Shown: piece by piece, positions 8,301-14,477 of the stretch
Numbering within the stretch: position 1 is the stretch's first letter
Layout: each line of letters opens with the position of its first letter
NCBI GenBank assembly: GCA_019417795.1
Contig: DXUR01000020.1
Span: 1 to 18,297, forward strand
Reading direction: 5' to 3'
DNA from: Clostridiales bacterium
GTDB lineage: Bacteria; Bacillota_A; Clostridia; Oscillospirales; Oscillospiraceae
DNA: 18,297 nt
Made by a program: the position numbers and the translations under genes
Notes under the pieces: generated by a model
Databases searched by the model: none
Seen by the model: the letters and a program-made list of their open reading frames with translations, nothing else
What the model was told of the DNA's origin: nothing

Positions 8301-9048
8301 GCCCGGTCTGGTTTTTGCTGGGTACAGCAAAATCGAGCAGACCACCAAGACGCTTGACGGCGATGATCCTGAGCTTGAGAAGTTCGCAAAGCAGAACGCG
8401 GACGGTTCTGTCTCCTATGGCTCCTATTATCACGAGGTCAATCAGGCTAACTACAAGTCTTTCCCGATTGACACGGACAATATCATCCCCATCTGCGATG
8501 ATGACTACTTCGACGATGACATCACCGGACGGTTTGTGAAGTGGGTGGAAACTGTCTACGGCAAGGAAACGCTGGAAGAAAACCTCAAGTTCATCGCAGA
8601 TGCGCTCGGCGGCAAGGGTATGCCCCGCGAAGTTATCCGCAGCTACTTCCTGAATGACTTCTATGCCGACCATCTGAAAACCTATCAGAAGCGTCCGATC
8701 TACTGGCTCTTCGACAGCGGCAAGAAGAACGGCTTCAAGGCGCTGGTCTATATGCACCGCTACCAGAGTGACCTTCTTGCCCGGATGCGTACCGACTATG
8801 TTCACGAGCAGCAGGAGCGCTACCGCACCCAGCTCACTCACCTCGCGGACGCCATCGAACACGCCGGAGCTGCGGAGCGCGTGAAGCTGACCAAGCAGCA
8901 GAAGAAGCTCCAAGAACAGGCTCTTGAGATTCAGAAGTACGAAGAGAAAATCCATCATCTTGCCGATCAGAACATTCAGATTGACCTTGATGATGGCGTG
9001 AAGCACAACTACGAGCTGTTTGCCGATGTGCTGGCGAAGATAAAGTGA
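5353..9048 (+). CDS. pglX: BREX adenine-specific DNA methyltransferase PglX
   Basis: A 1231-residue N6-adenine methyltransferase, full length for type I PglX. The N-terminus (NKGAIQRFAIWARNELIAQV) is the family's usual one. The AdoMet-binding motif DPCMGSGH is at residues 335-342, and the catalytic NPPY motif is at 508-511. In BREX this enzyme modifies one adenine of a non-palindromic site and so marks host DNA as self; it also takes part in blocking unmodified phage. AAGGAG precedes the ATG by about 11 bases. The part just after NPPY up to about residue 895 (bases 6880-8035) is AT-rich, with different codon choice, while both flanks are GC-rich. This part contains the target-recognition region, so a swap by recombination is likely. 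The last 200 residues include a charged coiled-coil-like stretch. No frameshift or slippery tract was seen, so the gene looks active. Confidence 0.96.
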   Translation: MNKGAIQRFAIWARNELIAQVSQRAYQYGITKEGCGEANAVTVGGRALTGDEQKQRKELVDQIRSKGYTQVMEEVAYTWFNRFIALRFMEVNNYLPSHIRVFSDSTGAFKPEILSDVLHLDLPGLNREKVAEYIESNDTEGLYRYLLLTQCNALNAPLPRMFEKMGGYTELLLPNNILKQDSVLGHMVADIPEADWTDQVQIIGWLYQYYNSELKDDTFALLKKNVKITKERIPSATQLFTPDWIVRYMVENSLGRIYVDKRKNEGIYADGRGLDEMTWHEAESERIATEKLIADKMGWKYYLPEAEQTQEVRKQLDEIQNEYATLDVKDIKVIDPCMGSGHILVYAFDVLMQIYEATGYSQRDAAQSILENNLYGLDIDDRAAQLAYFAVMMKARQYDRRIFSRGIQPHVYAIVESNGLDSSSVEYFTNNDPNLQKDFGTLMDELRDAKEYGSILNISQVDFASLYARVEEVQADISMFREIVLNSILPLIQVAEVMAQRYDVVVTNPPYMGSSGMGNKLSSYVKKHFPNTKSDMSTVFMEQANRLSCANGYTAMINIPVWMFLSSYANMRGALLHNSSINTMLHLGRGVFGADFGTTAFVIRSSPLSGYKAVYRRLFDSPSAVDNETEKQLRFFSAENSFCISQDNFLKVEDSPIVYWLSDKMLSLLSSKDAISLHHDVGSGLSTADNERFLRFHWEVAANRIGESKDSPRKWFHFQKGGEFRRWYGNLEYVVNWENDGSEIKYWVTHNPKDPGTTSWSRRIFNVPLYFQHGITWAVIGIGKISFRETTANSMISNAAGGIFSFECEDDFLNLLGGLNTKLWGNIFQVISPTVNYSAGIIQKAPVPKADCAGIVRDCIAISRNDWDTFEVSWGFKRNPLLIGNSLFAAYTAWKQECEDRFQQLKKNEEEINRIFIDIYGLQDELTPDVADRDVTVHRVFDSKDEVPESMKGSNYVRTMRDEIVSLISYAVGCMFGRYSLDKPGLVFAGYSKIEQTTKTLDGDDPELEKFAKQNADGSVSYGSYYHEVNQANYKSFPIDTDNIIPICDDDYFDDDITGRFVKWVETVYGKETLEENLKFIADALGGKGMPREVIRSYFLNDFYADHLKTYQKRPIYWLFDSGKKNGFKALVYMHRYQSDLLARMRTDYVHEQQERYRTQLTHLADAIEHAGAAERVKLTKQQKKLQEQALEIQKYEEKIHHLADQNIQIDLDDGVKHNYELFADVLAKIK

Positions 9049-9060
9049 GGCGGTCACAGC

Positions 9061-9693
9061 ATGGTCAAGAGCGAATTAGATATGCTGCAATCCTTCATTG
9101 ATGAACTTTCCAGCGCACTTTCCGCGTCTCCACAGGACGAGAAATGCTTGTATGGTTTACTCAATCGAGCAAACGCATTGTATGGCGATTATGTGCCAGA
9201 AATCGCAGAGCAGCGGGAAGAAATCATGCAGTTTCATGGGCTGCTGTCTCGAAACTGCAACGCAATTCTCGCACTGCTCAAACGAGAACTCATAAAACAG
9301 ACAGATAACTTTGAAGCTGGCATTATGCCGCTGACCTATTCCCAGCTCTCTGTCTGTCCAGCAGCACAGACGGTGTATAAAAGCGGCATCACAAAATATG
9401 CTGAAAAGAAGTTTGACAGAAATGTGCTGGATGACATGAGGCTTTCGTTAGAGCTTCTGGTGAAACAGATTCTCGGCAATGGGAAGAGTCTTGAAAACCA
9501 GACATCAGAATTAGGGTCGAAACTCAGCGGCTATCACACGGAGATTAGAAACCTCGTGATAAAAACCGTCGATTATCTTTGCAAGTATCAAAATCACTAT
9601 GTAAAGCATAACGACGCGGTGAATCCAGAGGAAATTGACTACATAATTGAGCAAACAAGCGCAACGATCAATTTCCTTATCAAAGTCAAGTAA
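9061..9693 (+). CDS. Helical accessory protein inside the BREX operon, Abi_C/HEPN-like (tentative)
   Basis: A 210-residue, all-helical protein that is not a BREX core component. After an N-terminal helical half (residues 1-100), the C-terminal half has a helix rich in Leu (DDMRLSLELLVKQIL, 124-138), a polar loop (KSLENQ), a further long helix (163-177) and the motif YQNHYVKHND (176-185). This order resembles the C-terminal domain of abortive-infection proteins (Abi_C) and the wider HEPN class. The strict R-x4-6-H nuclease motif of active HEPN RNases is not evident, so it could be a non-catalytic, nucleotide-binding or structural member. The ATG lies 12 bases after the pglX stop with only a weak ribosome binding site, suggesting translational coupling. 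Its composition is more AT-rich than pglX. The fold assignment is inferred; function is unknown. Confidence 0.75.
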   Translation: MVKSELDMLQSFIDELSSALSASPQDEKCLYGLLNRANALYGDYVPEIAEQREEIMQFHGLLSRNCNAILALLKRELIKQTDNFEAGIMPLTYSQLSVCPAAQTVYKSGITKYAEKKFDRNVLDDMRLSLELLVKQILGNGKSLENQTSELGSKLSGYHTEIRNLVIKTVDYLCKYQNHYVKHNDAVNPEEIDYIIEQTSATINFLIKVK

Positions 9694-9708
9694 AGGAGTA
9701 GTGGGAAA

Positions 9709-10326
9709 ATGTTTGGGGACGGAATGCAGAAGAACGAACTCCCTTTGATTATTGTCTGCGACGATAAGGATATGGTCTATGCCAACTATCTAATTCAACT
9801 TATCGGTCAGAAGGATGATGCCGGAGACAGCATTGTCGGCGTTGAGGATGACAGTGTTTCTGCTGCGATTTACACGGTAAAAAACTACAAGGACAATCTG
9901 CCGCAGATTCCATCCACGCAGCACATCCTTTTTATTGGGCAGACAAGCGTTGCCAAGGAACAGAGCAAAACAATTCCAGATGCGTTCAATAAGCTGGGAA
10001 TGCACTATGGCTGGCTTGGTAAGCGGGCTGTACTGTATGTAGATGATACTACGAGCGATTGGATGAAGCTCAAGGATAGCAAAAAGCACTACACCGAGTT
10101 CTGGCAGTTCAGCAAGGATCGCGGCATGACACATCCTGATGCACTGGCTGAATATGCAAAGAAGCTCAGCGGCGGTTTCGTAGACAAGATCATGCCTGTC
10201 GTTGTGGGTGCGCCTAAGATGCTGATTGACTATAATAAGACGGTAAATGCAGTCAAAGCGCAGCAGTATAAAACGCTCATCAAGGTTTTCTATGAGGATG
10301 GCTTGAGATCCTTTGTGGAGGGATAA
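9709..10326 (+). CDS. Small alpha/beta accessory protein inside the BREX operon, family not recognised
   Basis: A 205-residue soluble protein. Three clear hydrophobic strands, LPLIIVC (11-17), HILFIGQ (72-78) and RAVLYVDD (106-113), alternate with helices such as MVYANYLIQLIG (22-33). This suggests a Rossmann-like, flavodoxin-like or TIR-like alpha/beta core. Acidic residues follow the first and third strands (CDDKD at 17-21, VDD at 111-113), a common place for ligand or metal contacts. A further hydrophobic segment (IMPVVVGAPKMLI, 161-173) precedes the C-terminal helix. AAGGAG (9693-9698) precedes the ATG. Its stop is only 3 bases before the next start, so the two genes are almost certainly co-translated and probably function as a pair. 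No enzyme family could be assigned. A TIR-like NAD-processing role is possible but unproven. Confidence 0.78.
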   Translation: MFGDGMQKNELPLIIVCDDKDMVYANYLIQLIGQKDDAGDSIVGVEDDSVSAAIYTVKNYKDNLPQIPSTQHILFIGQTSVAKEQSKTIPDAFNKLGMHYGWLGKRAVLYVDDTTSDWMKLKDSKKHYTEFWQFSKDRGMTHPDALAEYAKKLSGGFVDKIMPVVVGAPKMLIDYNKTVNAVKAQQYKTLIKVFYEDGLRSFVEG

Positions 10327-10329
10327 TTT

Positions 10330-11844
10330 ATGGATGCCTTTGAGGAAGGCTATGCCTTTTTTGAAAAACAAGCTGGTGTTCAGTTTGCCTGTCATGAGGG
10401 CGGCGTCTATGTCGATCAGGTTGACGCAGAAATTGCCAAACTCATCCACGATCTGAACGCATTTGAAGGCTTCAAGACAAAGCCGGATGCCCTCAAGGGA
10501 GATATTGCTGAGTTCTGGCACGCAAACACCTTTAACATCAATGCAACCGCCCGTGATACTGCGAACAGAGCTTTTGTAGATAGAAGCCATGACTTTGCCT
10601 CTGCTGACATAAGCAGCAACTTTGAAAAACTCTTCGGCTTGAAATACTATAAAACCGGGGCTGACAGCGCAAAGCAGCAAGCCAAAAGCGTTTTCGAGCG
10701 TTTCAACGAGTACAAATCAGCCGGAGGCAAAGACCCATTGAATGTGTTTCTTGAAAAGCGGGGCTTTACCGATGATTCCGTTCTCCATGACCCAATTTAT
10801 TGCGGTCAGGTGCGTGTAATCCCAGCGGATCAGCTAAAAGAGGCTTGTGCTTGGCTGAGACAAAAGATTGCAACCGAATCGACAATTCGACCTGAGCAAA
10901 TGGAGCGGTATCAAGACACGCTCAGAATGCTGTCAGACCGACTGAGGGATGGTCAAGGCACGGAGTCCATTCCTCTGACCGAGGCGGATGCAAAGGCTTT
11001 GGCTGTACTGGCTAAAGAAGGCGATATATCCACCGAAAAATTGAAACTTCTCGGTGTCTCTGCTGATGAAGTGATTCACTTCGAGTACCTTGCCAAGCAA
11101 GCATTCAAGTCAGGACTTACCGCTGCAACAATTTCTGTTGTTCTGAATGTTGCGCCGGAGATTTACAAGGCAATCGACCATCTGATCAAGAGCGGAGAAT
11201 TGGACGAAAAGCAGTTTCAACGTATAGGCTTTGCCGCTCTCCAAGGTGGTAGTGAAGGGTTTGTCCGAGGCAGCGTGTCCGCTGCAATTACTATTGCTTG
11301 CAAATCCGGTATGCTTGGAGAAGCATTGAAAGGTATTTCACCCTCTATTGTTGGTATGGCAACAGTCCTTGCTATGGACACCATGAAGAATGCCTTCAAA
11401 GTTGCTGCGGGCAAGATGACACGATCCGATCTGGCACAAGAGATGGTCAAAGAACTTATGATTTCTTCTGCTGCACTTGCAGGAGGAACGGTTGTTCAAT
11501 CTTTCATTGGAATCCCAGTCGTGGGGTTCATGATTGGCAGCTTTATCGGCTCTGCTATTGGATCATTCGCCTATAACTGCGGTTATAGCGCAGTTATGAG
11601 CTTCTGCATTGATACAGGATTTACGATGTTTGGACTTGTGAAGCAGGATTATACGCTGCCCGAAGACGTGCTTGAATACATAGGCATTGATGTTTTTCAG
11701 TATGAGAAGTTCCTTCCAAAGCAATTTCAAAAGGAAAACTTCGCGCCACTTAATTTCAATCAAAGAAAGTTTGAAGCGGATACGTTAGGAATACACATTT
11801 TACGCAGAGGCGTGATAGGCGTTTCTGAGATAGGCTATGTATAA
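10330..11844 (+). CDS. Two-part protein with soluble N-terminal half and glycine-rich membrane-like C-terminal half, function unknown
   Basis: A 504-residue protein, not a BREX core component. Residues 1-210 are soluble and polar. Within them, the stretch from KGDIAE (56-61) through SADIS (91-95) to LKYYK (104-108) places Glu61, Asp93 and Lys105/Lys108 in an order reminiscent of restriction-endonuclease-like folds, though no canonical motif is complete. From about residue 259 the protein turns hydrophobic, with small-residue-rich segments at 259-277, 309-329, 335-352, 377-413 and 416-427. The fourth contains the glycine-spaced run GFMIGSFIGSAIG (399-411), typical of tightly packed membrane helices or pores. 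No signal peptide is present. GGAGGGA at the end of the preceding gene serves as ribosome binding site, and the 3-base gap links the two. A sensor plus membrane effector is a reasonable model, but function is inferred. GC content is low near its 3' end (21 of 60 bases at 11701-11760). Confidence 0.78.
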   Translation: MDAFEEGYAFFEKQAGVQFACHEGGVYVDQVDAEIAKLIHDLNAFEGFKTKPDALKGDIAEFWHANTFNINATARDTANRAFVDRSHDFASADISSNFEKLFGLKYYKTGADSAKQQAKSVFERFNEYKSAGGKDPLNVFLEKRGFTDDSVLHDPIYCGQVRVIPADQLKEACAWLRQKIATESTIRPEQMERYQDTLRMLSDRLRDGQGTESIPLTEADAKALAVLAKEGDISTEKLKLLGVSADEVIHFEYLAKQAFKSGLTAATISVVLNVAPEIYKAIDHLIKSGELDEKQFQRIGFAALQGGSEGFVRGSVSAAITIACKSGMLGEALKGISPSIVGMATVLAMDTMKNAFKVAAGKMTRSDLAQEMVKELMISSAALAGGTVVQSFIGIPVVGFMIGSFIGSAIGSFAYNCGYSAVMSFCIDTGFTMFGLVKQDYTLPEDVLEYIGIDVFQYEKFLPKQFQKENFAPLNFNQRKFEADTLGIHILRRGVIGVSEIGYV

Positions 11845-11874
11845 TATTCTTAGCCAAGAAAGGAATACACGGTT

Positions 11875-14463
11875 ATGTCCATAGAATCTATTCAATTTAC
11901 ACTCAGAGAACGTTTTGCCGCCCCTCTGCCGGAGTTCTATCAAAGGCGGATCATCTTCTGGCAGGACGAGGATCGAGAGTTCGAGGCTATGCTTGATGAG
12001 CTTTACATCCCTGATGTAACAATCATCAAGCTCACCGGGACGAACAACTTTGCCGTGAAAAAGATGCTTCTGCACGATGACCTCTCAGGGAACTACCTGA
12101 TTTATAATCCCTTCTCTTATGCTGATCCAAAGGATAATTGGCTGCTGGATATTGAGAAGTTCAGTGAAGAATATCGCTCCGACCTTATCTCTACGCGCAT
12201 GAATGAGCTGAATATCGAGGCAAGTCCGGCGATGCGCAAGACGGTAAAACTGTACGCAAAATTCTTTGACAGCAAAGAGCGGATTGAAAGGCTGAAAAGA
12301 ATTGGTCGAGAATACCATACACCGTTGCAGCTTCATATTGACATTATGGCTGTGCTGGCAGGACTAAACGGCGGCTCTGCGCAGGATGTATTTATTGCTG
12401 TCCTTTCTGCAGGACAGGATGAGGAAAACAACGCCGTTCTCAGCAATATCAAGAAGTTCGGTAACATTGACGCCTTCTGGCAGCTTGCCCGCAAGTACAC
12501 GGGCTATATCCATGAGGACGGAAAAACGCTTAACCTGTTCTCCGCTCATGTGCTGCTGACTGCCCTTGCGCAGACGATGAATCCCAGCGTTCTCAAAGGC
12601 TTGGAGCGTTTCATCTCTGATTCCAACAAGGCGTATTGTTACAGTATTGTCCACGAATGGCGCAACCGCGAGGACAACGGTGCGCTTTGGGAGCTGTGTC
12701 GCAACGTGGAGCAGGAGTTGCATCTTGCTTCCCGCTTTGAAAAGCAGGATATTGAAACGCTACTGACAGCAGACATTTTCCCGTCCATTCACGAGGTCAT
12801 TCTGAGCCGTTTCTTCTCTGAAATCGCAGATCATGTGGTAAAGACCGAGCTGATGCTGAAAACGGCTGAAAACCGCCGTACCTCCGGATGGATTGAGCGC
12901 TTCAACAACTATTATGACTGCCTCTACTACATTGCAAAGATTCAGAGCTTTTATCAGGAGAATGCAGCGGGCTTCCATATCGTAGAACCGAAAGCAATCT
13001 GGAAGCTCTATACGGAGAAGGCGTATGAGATGGATAGCTTCTATCGGCACTTCCACTATGCCTTCGGCTGCACTCTCAAGAACAGCAATGTGCTTCTGGA
13101 AGATAAGCTGAAACACGCGGCAGATTACGTTGAGGGGATGTATCAGAACTGGTTCCTCAAGGAGCTGACTGGCTGCTGGACAAAAGCAATTTCTGACAAC
13201 CTTGCCGCATTGGGTTATGTGTCCGAGATCGACAAGCAAAGAGACTTCTACTCTCACTATGTTAAGCCGCTTGCGGGGAAAAACTCCCGCGCCTTCGTGA
13301 TCATATCCGACGCCCTGAGATATGAAGTTGCTGCGGAGCTATGCGATACCATCACCCGGACAACCAAGGGAACAGCGAAGCTCGATGCTGTTCAAGCAGG
13401 TTTTCCCTCAATCACAAAGTTCGGTATGGCGGCTCTTCTTCCGGGGCGAAAGCTGTCTGTCAATGACGGCATGGATGTTCTCGTAGACGAAATGCCCACC
13501 CGCTCTACTGATGAGCGTGGCAAGATTCTCTGTGCTGCTAACATGAACAGCGTGGCAGTTCAATACACGGACGTTCTGAACATGAAACGCGCCGAGCGGC
13601 GTGAGCTTGTGAGCGGCAAAGAAGTCGTGTATATCTACCACAACACGATTGATGCCATTGGTGACAAAGTTCCAACCGAGAAAAAGGTGTTTGAGGCTTG
13701 CGAAGACGCTATGCAGGAGCTTTCCAATATTCTTCGTATTGTCATCAACGATATGCAGGGTACAGACATTTTCATCACCGCAGATCACGGTTTCCTCTAC
13801 ACATACAGTCCTTTGACCGAAGGCGATAAACTGGGCAAGGATGCAATCAGCGGCAAGGTCTATGAAATTGGACGGCGGTATGTGCTGGCAGAACCCTCCG
13901 CAGCAGCAGAGTACCTTGTGCCGGTTCAGCTTGACGGTGAGATCGTCGGTGCTCCGGTCAAGGGCTACACGCCTTTTGACTCCACACGCATAAGGATTTC
14001 CGGAGGCGGTGAAAACTATGTCCACGGCGGTATCAGCTTGCAGGAGCTTGTTGTGCCTGTTATCAGCTTCAAAAATCTGCGCTCCACGAGTAAGAAGTAT
14101 GTGGAGGTTTCCAACGCAGAATTGAAGCTGTTGAGCGAAAGCCGCAAGGTCTCCAATCTGCTGTTTTCTTTGGATTTCTACCAGCGTCAGCCGGTCGGAG
14201 AAAAGATTCGGCCCTGCACCTACTACATCTATATGACAGATGATGAGGGCGTGGTCATCAGTGACCGTCAGACTGTCATTGCAGACCGTACAAGCATAAA
14301 CGCTTCCGAGCGCGTCTTCCGTGTGCGCCTCAACTTGAAAGCCGGTGCCTATGACAAGAATAAGATTTATCGCCTTGTTATTGCCAATGATACAGATGTC
14401 CCGGAAGAGGCTGAGTTCCATATTGACATTGCCTTTGCGGATGACTTCGGATTTGACCTGTGA
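11875..14463 (+). CDS. pglZ: BREX protein PglZ, alkaline-phosphatase superfamily
   Basis: An 862-residue PglZ of type I (BREX-1) length. The N-terminal half (to about 450) is helical and begins with IQFTLRERFAAPLPEFYQRR and the early IIFWQDEDREFEAMLDEL, as in other PglZ proteins. The alkaline-phosphatase-like PglZ domain follows. IISDALRYE at 476-484 carries the metal-binding Asp479, and ITADHGFLY carries the Asp637-His638 pair. A C-terminal beta-rich part (from about 720) completes it. PglZ is essential for BREX; family members have metal-dependent nuclease or phosphodiesterase activity, but the in vivo substrate is unsettled. AAAGGA (11859-11864) precedes the ATG by 10 bases. It is separated from pglX by three non-core genes, whereas the simplest BREX loci have pglX and pglZ adjacent. 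The frame is intact. Confidence 0.95.
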   Translation: MSIESIQFTLRERFAAPLPEFYQRRIIFWQDEDREFEAMLDELYIPDVTIIKLTGTNNFAVKKMLLHDDLSGNYLIYNPFSYADPKDNWLLDIEKFSEEYRSDLISTRMNELNIEASPAMRKTVKLYAKFFDSKERIERLKRIGREYHTPLQLHIDIMAVLAGLNGGSAQDVFIAVLSAGQDEENNAVLSNIKKFGNIDAFWQLARKYTGYIHEDGKTLNLFSAHVLLTALAQTMNPSVLKGLERFISDSNKAYCYSIVHEWRNREDNGALWELCRNVEQELHLASRFEKQDIETLLTADIFPSIHEVILSRFFSEIADHVVKTELMLKTAENRRTSGWIERFNNYYDCLYYIAKIQSFYQENAAGFHIVEPKAIWKLYTEKAYEMDSFYRHFHYAFGCTLKNSNVLLEDKLKHAADYVEGMYQNWFLKELTGCWTKAISDNLAALGYVSEIDKQRDFYSHYVKPLAGKNSRAFVIISDALRYEVAAELCDTITRTTKGTAKLDAVQAGFPSITKFGMAALLPGRKLSVNDGMDVLVDEMPTRSTDERGKILCAANMNSVAVQYTDVLNMKRAERRELVSGKEVVYIYHNTIDAIGDKVPTEKKVFEACEDAMQELSNILRIVINDMQGTDIFITADHGFLYTYSPLTEGDKLGKDAISGKVYEIGRRYVLAEPSAAAEYLVPVQLDGEIVGAPVKGYTPFDSTRIRISGGGENYVHGGISLQELVVPVISFKNLRSTSKKYVEVSNAELKLLSESRKVSNLLFSLDFYQRQPVGEKIRPCTYYIYMTDDEGVVISDRQTVIADRTSINASERVFRVRLNLKAGAYDKNKIYRLVIANDTDVPEEAEFHIDIAFADDFGFDL

Positions 14464-14468
14464 GGGAG
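14462..14468 (+). promoter_or_regulatory. Ribosome binding site that fixes the brxL start
   Basis: GAGGGAG overlaps the pglZ stop codon and lies 9 bases before the ATG at 14478. The open frame runs back to a GTG at 14460 that overlaps this element, so the ATG is the better start. Confidence 0.7.
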
Positions 14469-14477
14469 AAACAGAAA

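Noticed and set aside
9790..10680. Open frame on the - strand across the inserted cassette (296 residues)
   Set aside because: It spans the junction of two well-supported + strand genes, has no start signal and shows no domain.
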